Part shown: in pieces, positions 54,773 to 63,217 of the stretch
Numbering within the stretch: the first letter of the stretch is position 1
How the letters are laid out: the number at the start of each line of letters is the position of its first letter
Source: Pantoea sp. alder81
Lineage (GTDB): Bacteria > Pseudomonadota > Gammaproteobacteria > Enterobacterales > Enterobacteriaceae
DNA length: 64,000 nucleotides
NCBI RefSeq assembly: GCF_020179835.1
Contig: NZ_JAIUDA010000004.1
Location: 434,001 to 498,000, forward strand
Direction: 5' to 3'
Translations under genes and position numbers: made by a program
The notes under the pieces: generated by a model
Told to the model about the DNA's origin: nothing
What the model saw: only the letters and a program-made list of their open reading frames with translations
The model's database searches: none

Positions 54773-55942
54773 ATGTCTGTGAGCAATAAAGTGCGTTTAC
54801 TGGATCGCAACGGTCAGCCCTACAGTTACACCCTGCAGGGTGAGCGTCACTGGAGCGTGCCGGCAAAACCGGTATTTAACCGCGACGTGTATGCCGCTGC
54901 GCATGTGGTTGCCGATCCGCAGCGGATGCACAATCCGCATAGCGATATGGCGATTGACTGGGATAGCACGCTGGAATATCGCCGTCATTTAATGTCGCTG
55001 GGATTGGGCATCGCGGAAGCCATGGATACCGCCCAACGCGGCATGGGGCTGGACTGGCCCACCGCGCTGGAGCTTATCAAACGCAGCGTAGAACAAGCGA
55101 AAGCTTATCCGGGGGCACGGGTCGCCAGCGGGGCTGGCACCGATCATCTGACGGACTTTTCCCAACTGACCTTACAGGATGTGATTGCCGCGTATGAGCA
55201 GCAAATCTCAGCAATCGAAGCCTGTGGTGGCCGTATTATCTTAATGGCCAGCCGCGCGCTCGCCGCTATCGCAAAAGGGCCAGAGGATTACATCACCGTT
55301 TACAGCACGCTTCTGCGTCAGGTGCGTGAGCCGGTTATTTTGCACTGGCTGGGAGACATGTTTGATCCGGCGCTACGCGGTTATTGGGGCGGCGCGACCA
55401 TTGACAGTGCGATGGAGGTTTGCCTTGCGGTGATTCGCGAAAATCAGGCAAAAGTAGAGGGGATAAAAATCTCTCTGCTGGATAAAGATCGAGAAATTGA
55501 GATGCGCCGACAGCTGCCGGCATCCGTCAAAATGTATACCGGCGATGACTTTAACTATCCCGAACTGATCGCCGGAGATGAGCAAGGTTTCTCGCACGCA
55601 TTACTGGGCATTCTCGACGGCATTGCACCTGCCGCCACCAGCGCGCTGCATGCATTGGCGCAGGGCGATCGCGCCACCTTCGAAAGGATACTGGCTCCCA
55701 CAGTGCCGCTGGCACGCCATTTGTTCTCGGCACCCACTCAGTATTACAAGTCGGGCATCGTGTTTCTGGCCTGGTTGAATGGCCATCAGAAGCATTTCAC
55801 CTTGCTTGGCGGCATGCAGAGTGCGCGCAGTCTGACGCACTACTCTGAAGCGTTTAGGCTGGCGGATGAGGCTGGTTTGCTGAACAACGCGGATGTGGCT
55901 GCTGAACGTATGTGGCTGCTGGCGAAGTTGCACGGTATTTGA
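54773..55942 (+). CDS. DUF993-family protein (dihydrodipicolinate-synthase-like aldolase)
   Basis: A 389-residue protein of the DUF993 family, which resembles class I aldolases of the DapA type. GARVASGAGTDHLTD, GGRIILMASRALAAIAKGPEDY and VEGIKISLLDKDREIEMRRQLP (Lys in the KIS position, possible Schiff-base site) stand out, with MYTGDDFNYPELIAGDE downstream. AAGGA precedes the ATG. Last gene of the operon. An aldol cleavage of a keto-sugar formed by the two preceding enzymes is a sensible hypothesis, but unproven. Confidence 0.85.
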   Translation: MSVSNKVRLLDRNGQPYSYTLQGERHWSVPAKPVFNRDVYAAAHVVADPQRMHNPHSDMAIDWDSTLEYRRHLMSLGLGIAEAMDTAQRGMGLDWPTALELIKRSVEQAKAYPGARVASGAGTDHLTDFSQLTLQDVIAAYEQQISAIEACGGRIILMASRALAAIAKGPEDYITVYSTLLRQVREPVILHWLGDMFDPALRGYWGGATIDSAMEVCLAVIRENQAKVEGIKISLLDKDREIEMRRQLPASVKMYTGDDFNYPELIAGDEQGFSHALLGILDGIAPAATSALHALAQGDRATFERILAPTVPLARHLFSAPTQYYKSGIVFLAWLNGHQKHFTLLGGMQSARSLTHYSEAFRLADEAGLLNNADVAAERMWLLAKLHGI

Positions 55943-56121
55943 CGTTCGTCTACGGACGCGATGCGCGACAGGGGCGTGGCACGTATTTGACAGGTTTTTT
56001 CGGAAATAGCTCACATACTGCTTAACCACCTTAAATCATGGCTATTATCCAGCGCATCTATACCGTAGTTTTAGATGGCTAATGTGACATGGATGAACGT
56101 AATGGAAATGTTTAAGCAACT

Positions 56122-56150
56122 ACTTTGTACGGAATGGTTCCGTACAAAGT
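56122..56150. promoter_or_regulatory. 29-bp palindromic operator of the toxin-antitoxin pair
   Basis: ACTTTGTACGGAA, TGG, TTCCGTACAAAGT: perfect 13-base arms around three bases, 66 bases before the antitoxin gene and next to a GATACT -10-like sequence. Such a site fits autoregulation by the antitoxin-toxin complex. Confidence 0.9.
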
Positions 56151-56215
56151 GTTAAGCTGATACTCTTTAACATCGACAGTTTTGGTCATGACGAGATACA
56201 GCAAGAGAAACTATT

Positions 56216-56506
56216 ATGCCCACTTTAGCGAAAACAGAACGTCTTGAGCTGCGTATTAGTCCAGATGTTAAAAGTGAAATTGAAACCGCAGCGCAATTGA
56301 GCCGCGTCAGCGTCTCCCAGTTTATTGCAGATTCTGCTGCACAACGCGCGGAATCCGTTATCAGTGAACATAGTCGTATCAAGCTGACCGAAGAATCATG
56401 GAATGCAGTTATGTCAGCGCTTGAGAATCCACCGGTGCCAGCTGAACGTCTTCGCCGGGCGGCCGAACTCAGTCGCGAGGAGTCAACCTGGGAATGGGAA
56501 AGGTAA
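56216..56506 (+). CDS. DUF1778 antitoxin (TacA-like)
   Basis: A 96-residue antitoxin. The N-terminal ribbon-helix-helix part, RLELRISPDVKSEIETAAQLSRVSVSQFIADSA, is the DUF1778 signature. The C-terminal part (about 55-96) with LTEESWNAVMSALENPPVPAERLRR is the toxin-binding segment. It overlaps the toxin gene by 13 bases. Together they form a type II pair: the antitoxin neutralises the acetyltransferase and binds the upstream operator. Confidence 0.93.
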   Translation: MPTLAKTERLELRISPDVKSEIETAAQLSRVSVSQFIADSAAQRAESVISEHSRIKLTEESWNAVMSALENPPVPAERLRRAAELSREESTWEWER

Positions 56507-57018
56507 AATTAGAGATAGTAAAGTTTTCACCAGAGAAGCCATTCGATGTTGAAAACTTCTACTGTGGGCGACCGGAATTAGATCATTTCCTCAAGAAACA
56601 ACTCGCGGCTCAACATGCGGCAAATGTCCTCAAAGCGTATCTACTGGTCACAGATGACGATATCCCTGAAGTGATGGGTTTTTACACTATTGCTGGGGGT
56701 AGTTACGCTAAATCGACCATGACACGCCAGTATCAAAAGCAAGTGCCTCACCGTGAAACGGCCTGTATAACGCTCGGCCGTCTGGCGGTTGATAAACGTA
56801 TTGCGGGCAGAGGGATGGGTACTCAACTTGTCCTTCATGCCCTCCGCATTGCATATGCTGCTGCTGATGCAGTCGGAATCTATGCTGTCATGGTGGAAGC
56901 GAAAGACGAAACACTCGTCCCTTTTTACCGCGACAAGATGGGATTCATGCCGTTAAAAACGGAAACCGGGGAATATCAATTTTTCATCCCCGTCACCAGT
57001 ATTGCGGCTCTGCTTTGA
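56494..57018 (+). CDS. GNAT acetyltransferase toxin (TacT-like)
   Basis: A 174-residue GNAT toxin that in related systems acetylates the amino group of charged tRNAs and blocks translation. FSPEKPFDVENFYCGRPELDHFLKKQLAAQH is the typical start of TacT/AtaT proteins. The acetyl-CoA loop is LAVDKRIAGRGMGTQLV, and VPFYRDKMGF carries the conserved catalytic Tyr. It overlaps the antitoxin gene. The ATG at 56494 is preceded by AGGAG. Target tRNA cannot be predicted from the sequence. Confidence 0.92.
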   Translation: MGKVKLEIVKFSPEKPFDVENFYCGRPELDHFLKKQLAAQHAANVLKAYLLVTDDDIPEVMGFYTIAGGSYAKSTMTRQYQKQVPHRETACITLGRLAVDKRIAGRGMGTQLVLHALRIAYAAADAVGIYAVMVEAKDETLVPFYRDKMGFMPLKTETGEYQFFIPVTSIAALL

Positions 57019-57096
57019 ACTCTTCATGCAGTTAAATGAAGCTCATCCTGAATTAAATTGACCAATCTGGCGTAAATATGCCAACTTTCGCACGCT

Positions 57097-57987
57097 TCAA
57101 CCCGGCCCATCACTCCCCGCCGCCAGCAGTGGAACAACCACATCACTGATCGGTGTCGCGATGCCTTGCGCTTTGCCACGTCGCTGCACCACGCCGTTGC
57201 GGATATCCCATTCAAGCGGGCGATCGGCCTGACGATCCGCCAGGATCGAAGTGCCTAAATCCGCCGGGGCGCGATGGAAGCCAGCCATAATCTCCTGTGG
57301 CACATTGTCGCTCAGGTTGGCTCCTTCAGCACGCGCCACGGCCTGACATTCCCGCAGGTAGGCCAGGCCCAACGCGGTGATATCTTCACGCTGAAACATC
57401 CCAGCGCGGCGATTGGCCAGCACCATCAAACCCGCGACGGCGTTTTGCAACAGTTTGCGCCAGGCGACGGTGAGGAAATCTACTTCCAGTTCGACGGTAC
57501 AGCGCGAGTCTTGCAACACTTGCACAATCCGCTGTGCTTGCTCGACATCAGGTAAGGTCAGGCGCGGTTTCGCGCGCAACCACACCGATGAGTCAGGTTG
57601 GCGCTGGGCTGGAAACCACACCACAGATGGCAGCACCGTTGCGCCATTGACCAACGGCGACAACTGCTCGACTTGCTCCACACCATTTTGCAGTGCGCAT
57701 ACCACCGTATTTTCATCGCATAACACCGCCAGCCAGGGGGCAATTTCCGCAACCTGGGTGGTTTTGACTGCCACAAACACCAAATCATAGGGTGTAGCAA
57801 TGTCTGCGGGATTGTTCAGCACCGGGCCAGGCACCACAATCTCACCGTCTTCGTGGCGCAGCAGCAATTGCGCATGCGCCGTACGTCCGCACAGTTGTGG
57901 CGTGCGATTCACTTCATGCAGCGCGGCTGCCACAGTGGTGCCGATGGCGCCGGGTCCGACAAGGGCAATGGTTGGAAACTCAGACAT
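57097..57987 (-). CDS. PanE/ApbA-like 2-dehydropantoate reductase family
   Basis: A 296-residue NADPH-dependent reductase. VGPGAIGTTVAAAL is the N-terminal nucleotide-binding loop and LVFVAVKTTQ the second strand motif. The helical C-domain has WRKLLQNAVAGLMVLANR with the catalytic Lys of ketopantoate reductases. It is probably not the housekeeping panE, as no pantothenate genes are nearby. AGGAG precedes ATG. Many such paralogues reduce other 2-keto acids. Confidence 0.82.
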   Translation of the reverse strand: MSEFPTIALVGPGAIGTTVAAALHEVNRTPQLCGRTAHAQLLLRHEDGEIVVPGPVLNNPADIATPYDLVFVAVKTTQVAEIAPWLAVLCDENTVVCALQNGVEQVEQLSPLVNGATVLPSVVWFPAQRQPDSSVWLRAKPRLTLPDVEQAQRIVQVLQDSRCTVELEVDFLTVAWRKLLQNAVAGLMVLANRRAGMFQREDITALGLAYLRECQAVARAEGANLSDNVPQEIMAGFHRAPADLGTSILADRQADRPLEWDIRNGVVQRRGKAQGIATPISDVVVPLLAAGSDGPG

Positions 57988-58141
57988 GCGGCTATTCTCC
58001 TGTTTATCCTGTGCTGACTTCGGTTCATCGAAAACTCACTATTACATCCTGGCATTGTGACCGAATGATGAGGATGCCATCGGCCATAAACAGAAATGGC
58101 ATCGCGGGACAGTGACTTCATGCCTGCCTGAACAGGGTGAA

Positions 58142-58891
58142 TTACAGCAAGGCTATCTGTTTCTGTTGCAGCAGTTGCTGCATCTCGGCGTCAGGTTCCC
58201 CGTCAACGATCAGCGTGCTGGCCAGTGTCAAATCGCCAATGGCAAACGCCGATGCTGAATTGAGCTTCTCTTTCGATACCATCACTACCGTTTCTGCCGC
58301 ACGCGCCGCCAGGGCACGCTTCACACCCGCTTCTTCGTAGTTACCCGTGGTTAACCCTGCCGTTTTGTGCACGCCGGTGACACCCATAAAGAACAGATCG
58401 GCATTGATGCGCGCAATGGCTTCAAGCACCGCTGATCCCACGGCCACCACCGAGTGACGATACAGTTGGCCGCCAATCATGATCACCTCAACCAACGGGA
58501 AATCAACCAGTGCGACCGCAATACTCGGACTGTGCGTCACCACGGTAAAGGCCAGTTCTTTGGGCAGCAGTTGCACCATTTCCGCTGTGGTCGTACCGCC
58601 ATCGATGATCACCACTTGCCCCGGCTGGATCAGTTGAACCGCTTTTTGCGCGATAAGGCGCTTAGAACTTATTTGCACGTTTTTGCGTGTTTCGAAAGGC
58701 GCGATAGCGGCAGAAACCGGCAGCGCGCCACCGTGTACGCGCTGCAGTAATCCCTCACTGGCTAACTCCCTTAAGTCACGGCGTATAGAGTCCTCAGAGA
58801 CGTTAAAGCGCTGGCTAAGTTCGCTTGACATCACTTGCTGCTCATCGGCAAGTATCGTCAATATCTGTTGTTTACGTTGGCTTGAAAGCAT
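58142..58891 (-). CDS. DeoR-family transcriptional regulator
   Basis: A 249-residue regulator. The N-terminal helix-turn-helix (about 5-55) reads [42 protein letters not shown]. The C-terminal sugar-phosphate-type effector domain contains [13 protein letters not shown] and [23 protein letters not shown]. The ATG at 58891 is the family-consistent start; the frame extends upstream over the divergent gene's promoter and is not credible there. It is divergent from nudK and may control it. A small palindrome, TGCAC-GATT-GTGCA, lies in the gap at 58922-58935. Confidence 0.9.
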   Translation of the reverse strand: MLSSQRKQQILTILADEQQVMSSELSQRFNVSEDSIRRDLRELASEGLLQRVHGGALPVSAAIAPFETRKNVQISSKRLIAQKAVQLIQPGQVVIIDGGTTTAEMVQLLPKELAFTVVTHSPSIAVALVDFPLVEVIMIGGQLYRHSVVAVGSAVLEAIARINADLFFMGVTGVHKTAGLTTGNYEEAGVKRALAARAAETVVMVSKEKLNSASAFAIGDLTLASTLIVDGEPDAEMQQLLQQKQIALL

Positions 58892-58973
58892 GAGTTTCTC
58901 GTTCGTGTTTTTGCTTGTATGTGCACGATTGTGCATGATAACGTTTGTTTTGTCAGCCATCGGGAGGTTAATC

Positions 58974-59564
58974 ATGCAGCAAAAAGTGCGCAATATTCGT
59001 GAGCAATTGTTATCTGATAACTGGTACACCTTAAAGAAGTACACCTTCGAGTTACAGCGTGCCGACGGCAGTTGGCAAGAACAAAGTCGTGAAGCTTACG
59101 ACCGTGGCAATGGGGCGGTGATCTTACTTTATAACCGCCAAAAACAGACGGTGGTTCTGACCCGGCAGTTCCGCTTTCCTATTTATATCAATGGACATGA
59201 TGGCTATTTGATTGAGGCAGCTGCGGGTTTACTGGATAACGCTTCGCCGGAAAATCGCATTATTGCCGAAGCAGAGGAAGAAACAGGTTACACCGTCACA
59301 AATGTCGAGAAGGTGATGGAGGCCTACATGAGTCCGGGATCGGTGACGGAGAAGCTGTTTTTCTTTATCGCGGAGTATAGCGATGGCGACAGGAAGCATG
59401 TGGGCGGCGGTCTTGAGGAAGAGGGTGAAGATATCGAAGTGCTGGAGTGGCCTTTCTCACGTGCCATGGACGCGATTCGAAACGGCGAAATCCAGGATGC
59501 TAAGACCATCATGTTGCTGCAACACCTGGCGTTAAACAGACAATTTGAGGAGCACGCACAATGA
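58974..59564 (+). CDS. nudK: NudK-type Nudix hydrolase
   Basis: A 196-residue Nudix enzyme related to E. coli NudK (GDP-mannose and other nucleotide sugars). The N-terminal fold includes [26 protein letters not shown]. The Nudix region is [22 protein letters not shown], which lacks the canonical Arg before the EExxEE core yet ends with the EEETGY pattern. [22 protein letters not shown] is NudK-specific. The ATG at 58974 follows GGGAGG; the longer frame is rejected. It overlaps the DUF4406 gene by four bases. Confidence 0.9.
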   Translation: MQQKVRNIREQLLSDNWYTLKKYTFELQRADGSWQEQSREAYDRGNGAVILLYNRQKQTVVLTRQFRFPIYINGHDGYLIEAAAGLLDNASPENRIIAEAEEETGYTVTNVEKVMEAYMSPGSVTEKLFFFIAEYSDGDRKHVGGGLEEEGEDIEVLEWPFSRAMDAIRNGEIQDAKTIMLLQHLALNRQFEEHAQ

Positions 59565-59920
59565 TGATTTTGATTGCAGGCCCGGTTCGCAGTGGTACAG
59601 ATGGCGACAGGCAACTGATCGAGCGAAACATGCAGAAACTCGATCAAATGGCGTTACAGGTTTATCAAAAAGGTCACACGCCCGTGATTGGCGAATGGCT
59701 GGCGTTACCGCTCGCGAGTGCAGCGGGTTCGCAAGAGATCGGGGATGAAATTAGTGAAGCCTTTCTTTATCCCGTCGCACATCGTTTGATTCAAAGCTGT
59801 GATGCCATTTTACGCATGCCTGGCGCCTCAACAGGCGCGGATAAGGATGTGCAAGTGGGTAGGGCTTTGGGGCTGAGCATATTCAGCGATATTGATGAGA
59901 TCCCAGAATCCCACGTCTGA
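59561..59920 (+). CDS. DUF4406-type nucleoside-deoxyribosyltransferase-like protein
   Basis: A 119-residue protein with the Rossmann-like start [20 protein letters not shown] and [11 protein letters not shown], and a conserved [21 protein letters not shown] near the C-terminus. This matches DUF4406 and the broader nucleoside 2-deoxyribosyltransferase-like fold. It overlaps nudK by four bases (ATGA), so the two products are made together. A role in processing a nucleotide or nucleoside derivative in concert with NudK is inferred. Confidence 0.78.
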   Translation: MMILIAGPVRSGTDGDRQLIERNMQKLDQMALQVYQKGHTPVIGEWLALPLASAAGSQEIGDEISEAFLYPVAHRLIQSCDAILRMPGASTGADKDVQVGRALGLSIFSDIDEIPESHV

Positions 59921-60065
59921 CCAGTGAACATTCGTGCAGATACGCTAACAGTAAATCGTTCATCGGGTTTCTACTCTTTGGGATGTCGGCATGAATTGTG
60001 TCCGCCATCCGGGTATGGCGTTTTTAACCCAAGGTTGCAGACCTGTTAGTCAACAAAAAGTTGAT

Positions 60066-60103
60066 CATTGATATCATCAATGCTATTTTTCTACAAAATG
60101 TAG
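60066..60103 (+). promoter_or_regulatory. Two small palindromes upstream of the YheO-type regulator
   Basis: CATTGAT-ATC-ATCAATG is a perfect 17-base repeat at 60066-60082, and CTACA-AAA-TGTAG a perfect one at 60091-60103. The second ends 16 bases before the start codon. Candidate operators of the downstream regulator. Confidence 0.6.
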
Positions 60104-60119
60104 AGTTAATGGTGCCAGG

Positions 60120-60821
60120 ATGTCTTCAATTACCGACGAGCAATATGTTGCCGACTTAATGCGCATGCTGGCTGGCGCAGTCAAGGTCATCGGCAGCGTC
60201 ATCCAGCGTAATGCTGAGGTGGTGCTGCATGATCTGCGTCAGCCAGAATATTCCATTGCTGAGATCGTGAATGCAGAGGTGACAGGACGTAAACGGGGTG
60301 ATTCCGTTTTAGCTGGATTACGCACCGACCGGGCATTTATCAGTGCGATGGAGCGCAAAGATGAAGCCATTTCCCTGCTGCTGGACTATCCCACTTTTAC
60401 TCGCGAGGGCAAGCCGCTCCGCAGTAGCACTGCCATCTATCGCGATCGCCACGGAGTGCCTTTTGCCGCACTCTGTATCAACGTCGATAACGCAGACATT
60501 GAGCAGGCGCTGCGCGTGCTGCAATCGATGACCGCAATGGGTCAACCCGATGTGCAGATCGCTGCAGCCGAACCGGCAGCGGAAACCCAGCATGACACTA
60601 TCGAAGATCTGATGAGCGATATCATCAACACCACCTCCGCACAGCATCCCGGAAACAATCGCAATGACACCAAGCGGGCCAATTTGCTCGCGGTGAAGCA
60701 TATGCAGGAGAAGGGGTTGTTTCTGATTAAAGGTGGAGTTGAGAAAGCCGCTGCGGCGCTCGGCGTGACGCGTTACACCATCTACAACTATCTGGATGAA
60801 ATCAAAAATGAAAACAGCTGA
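60120..60821 (+). CDS. YheO/DauR-type transcriptional regulator
   Basis: A 233-residue regulator of the YheO family. A PAS-like domain (about 15-125, with NAEVVLHDLRQPEYSIAEIVN and RDRHGVPFAALCINVD) is followed by a C-terminal helix-turn-helix (about 180-228: LFLIKGGVEKAAAALGVTRYTIYNYLDE). Relatives such as DauR control D-amino-acid catabolism. Its 3' end overlaps the dehydratase gene by 14 bases, so it is the first gene of a three-gene operon. Two palindromes lie upstream. Confidence 0.88.
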   Translation: MSSITDEQYVADLMRMLAGAVKVIGSVIQRNAEVVLHDLRQPEYSIAEIVNAEVTGRKRGDSVLAGLRTDRAFISAMERKDEAISLLLDYPTFTREGKPLRSSTAIYRDRHGVPFAALCINVDNADIEQALRVLQSMTAMGQPDVQIAAAEPAAETQHDTIEDLMSDIINTTSAQHPGNNRNDTKRANLLAVKHMQEKGLFLIKGGVEKAAAALGVTRYTIYNYLDEIKNENS

Positions 60822-61728
60822 GTCGCTGAGCATTAAAACGCCGTTGCTTGAGTCTTTGCCACTCGGCCAGCTCAATCAAACCCGCGTGTGGCTGAAGATG
60901 GAAGCGATGCAGCCTTCCGGTTCCTTCAAAATCCGCGGTATCGGATTTGCCTGTCAGCAGCATGCTGCGCGCGGGATGAAGCGATTTATCTCTTCATCGG
61001 GCGGAAACGCAGGATTGGCGGTGGCCTTTGCAGGTCGTCAATTGGGTGTACCGGCGGTGGTAGTGGTCCCGGAATCGACGTCTCAATATGCGCTACATCT
61101 GCTGGCGCTGGAAGGGGCAGAGGTGAAAGTCCACGGTAAAACCTGGGCGGACGCCAATCAACTGGCGCAGTCGCTGGTGACAGAACAGGACGCATTTATC
61201 CATCCTTTTGATGATGCGCTGTTGTGGCAGGGCATTGCGACCTTGATCGATGAAGTCATGGAAGACGGTATTCGACCCGATGCTGTGGTGCTCTCGGTGG
61301 GTGGCGGCAGTTTACTGTCTGGAGTTGATCAAGGATTAACGCAGCACGGATTACATCAGGTACCGATTTATATCGCTGAAACGACAGGCATGGCGTCTTA
61401 TCACGCGGCGCTGGCTGCAGGACATCCCATTGCGGTGGAAAATCTCAGCGGTATCGCGACGTCATTGGGGGCGCGTCAGGTGTGCCAGCGCGCGTTTGAA
61501 GTCAGTAAAACCCGTCAGCTGGTAGCCACGCGCGTTAGCGATCGGGAAGCCGTTGATGCCTGTCTGGCATTTCTTCATGACCATCGCACGTTGGTCGAAC
61601 CGGCATGTGGTGCGGCACTGGCTCTGCTTTACGGGCAAAAATTGCCGTTGACGGATGTGGAAAACGTGCTGGTTATCGTCTGTGGCGGTTCCACGGCAAC
61701 CCTCAGCACGCTGCAAGCATTTAAGTGA
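60808..61728 (+). CDS. PLP-dependent amino-acid dehydratase (Ser/Thr or hydroxyaspartate type)
   Basis: A 306-residue fold-type II PLP enzyme. Schiff-base Lys41 is in SGSFKIRGIG. ISSSGGNAGLAVAFAGR is the phosphate/carboxylate-binding stretch, and VLSVGGGSLLSGV is the PLP-phosphate glycine loop. It is short compared with biosynthetic threonine dehydratases and has no regulatory ACT domain. It probably deaminates a hydroxy-amino acid. It lies between a DauR-like regulator and an AlaX-like gene, which suggests Ser, Thr, hydroxyaspartate or D-forms as substrate. Confidence 0.87.
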   Translation: MKTAESLSIKTPLLESLPLGQLNQTRVWLKMEAMQPSGSFKIRGIGFACQQHAARGMKRFISSSGGNAGLAVAFAGRQLGVPAVVVVPESTSQYALHLLALEGAEVKVHGKTWADANQLAQSLVTEQDAFIHPFDDALLWQGIATLIDEVMEDGIRPDAVVLSVGGGSLLSGVDQGLTQHGLHQVPIYIAETTGMASYHAALAAGHPIAVENLSGIATSLGARQVCQRAFEVSKTRQLVATRVSDREAVDACLAFLHDHRTLVEPACGAALALLYGQKLPLTDVENVLVIVCGGSTATLSTLQAFK

Positions 61729-61742
61729 TTATTGGAGTCGAG

Positions 61743-62390
61743 ATGACGGAAAGAACCTACTATTTCAGCGACCTGCTGGAAATGGACACGGAAGTGGTGC
61801 GTTGTGAAGCGCAGGAAGACGGCCAGTTTCGTGTGCAATTGGTGGCAACACTGTTCCATCCGCAAGGCGGTGGGCAACCCGCTGACCGGGGCACGATAGG
61901 CGAGGCCAACGTGCTTCAGCTCATCCAGCAAGAGGGTGAATTAATCCATATCACTGACCGCGAAGTGGCGCTGGGTCGTGTGAATATCCAAATTGATGCG
62001 GCACTGCGCACATTGCACACGCGTTACCATTCTGCGGGGCATCTGATTGCTTACGCCGGAGAGAAGTTTGGCTGGTTAGGTTACAAAGGCGATCATCGGC
62101 CCGGCAATGGGCGTATCGTTTTTAAACCGCAGGGCGAACCACAAGCCGTAGATGAAGCGGTCATCGCTGAAGGTGTAAATGCGCTGGTGGCGCAGGATTT
62201 AGCGCGCGTGCTGCGGGATGATGCCGGACGCAGAATGGTCAGCTGGGGCGATCTCGCACCCTATGCCTGCGGTGGCACGCATGTGCAACGCACCGGAGAC
62301 GTTGGCGATATCGTCATTACCCGCGTGAAAGAGAAGAAGGGTGAACTTTCGGTGCAGTATGAAGTGCGTATTGATGAGCAGGCGAATTAA
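61743..62390 (+). CDS. AlaX-like aminoacyl-tRNA editing protein
   Basis: A 215-residue stand-alone relative of the AlaRS/ThrRS editing domain. LFHPQGGGQPADRGTIG is the family start. The zinc site is visible: His96 and His100 (HSAGH) with Cys176 and His180 (CGGTH). The ATG at 61743 lies 15 bases after the dehydratase stop and is the first good start. AlaX proteins clear Ser-tRNA or Gly-tRNA mischarged to Ala. Here it may protect translation from the amino acid handled by the operon, or may be recruited as a hydrolase. Confidence 0.87.
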   Translation: MTERTYYFSDLLEMDTEVVRCEAQEDGQFRVQLVATLFHPQGGGQPADRGTIGEANVLQLIQQEGELIHITDREVALGRVNIQIDAALRTLHTRYHSAGHLIAYAGEKFGWLGYKGDHRPGNGRIVFKPQGEPQAVDEAVIAEGVNALVAQDLARVLRDDAGRRMVSWGDLAPYACGGTHVQRTGDVGDIVITRVKEKKGELSVQYEVRIDEQAN

Positions 62391-62403
62391 CGCCTGCACT
62401 GCG

Positions 62404-62946
62404 CTATTTAAATTCACCCACGTTTAATTGTGCGAAAGCCTGATCAACATCGCTATACGTTTGTGAGGTGGTATAACTGCCAGACAGCTGCCAATAAAAA
62501 ACGGGAGCGCCAGGCTCTTCGCTGCTTTCCGCCACTCGATAGCGTGAGAATTTTATTTGCGCGGCTTCAGTCAGATCATCATTATCCTGATTTGACGAGA
62601 ATTTCATTGCGCGGATCAGGTAATAAACGCCCTGGATATTGTGCAGTTCAAAACCAATGATTTTGTCAGCAGAACCCGCAAGACGAAAATCCGACCAGGT
62701 AAATCCATCGTCATCCGGAACGGGTAAGACATACCAGTTGCCGTTTTTATTGATGAAGGCAGATAGCGTCTGGCTGGGATGCGAGGTGTTATTGTCAAAG
62801 GTCGCTGAGACCAGCAAATCCGGGACGCCATCATGGTTAATATCGATAGTATTTGCCCCTGTCTGCAACTCGACCCGCGTAGCAGCCTGAGCGCCGAAAA
62901 CGGTGCAAAATGACAGAACGATAAACGCAAAAGTCTTTAACTTCAC
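62404..62946 (-). CDS. Secreted protein with a DxNxDG calcium-type motif
   Basis: A 180-residue exported protein. The signal peptide ends near residue 21 (AQA). TIDINHDGVPDLLV (about 33-46) is a DxNxDGxxD motif found in calcium-binding propeller or FG-GAP units. The rest is beta-rich with many aromatics. The pattern faintly resembles the CarG-type family associated with carbapenem immunity, but I am not confident. It is convergent with the AlaX-like gene (13 bases apart) and has no operon partner. Confidence 0.68.
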   Translation of the reverse strand: MKLKTFAFIVLSFCTVFGAQAATRVELQTGANTIDINHDGVPDLLVSATFDNNTSHPSQTLSAFINKNGNWYVLPVPDDDGFTWSDFRLAGSADKIIGFELHNIQGVYYLIRAMKFSSNQDNDDLTEAAQIKFSRYRVAESSEEPGAPVFYWQLSGSYTTSQTYSDVDQAFAQLNVGEFK

Positions 62947-63217
62947 TGCACGCTTTCCTTACTGGTTTAAGACAATAGAAGGTATCAAAACCTCAATATT
63001 GAAAGACAGCATGGGATCGCTGCCTGATAGCCTTACTGGCGTATTCTAAAACTGCATACTCTCCAATAACGCTGAATTATGTGTGTTTTTACGGGGATGT
63101 GAAAGGGTGAAGGGATTAATTCGATTCAAATGGATTAACTGACGAAGCGCGTCATCCATTACGCACCTCGCCGCAGGAATACTTATTTAGTAATGACGTC
63201 TTTCCCTCACTCTCAAC

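Noticed and set aside
58683..58973. Extended N-terminus of NudK
   Set aside because: The GGGAGG ribosome site and family alignment place the start at 58974.
58892..59044. N-terminal extension of the DeoR regulator
   Set aside because: It would cover the promoter and start of nudK, and family members start at the [11 protein letters not shown] position.
62404..62946. Naming the secreted protein as a CarG-type carbapenem immunity protein
   Set aside because: The resemblance is faint and there are no carbapenem genes around.
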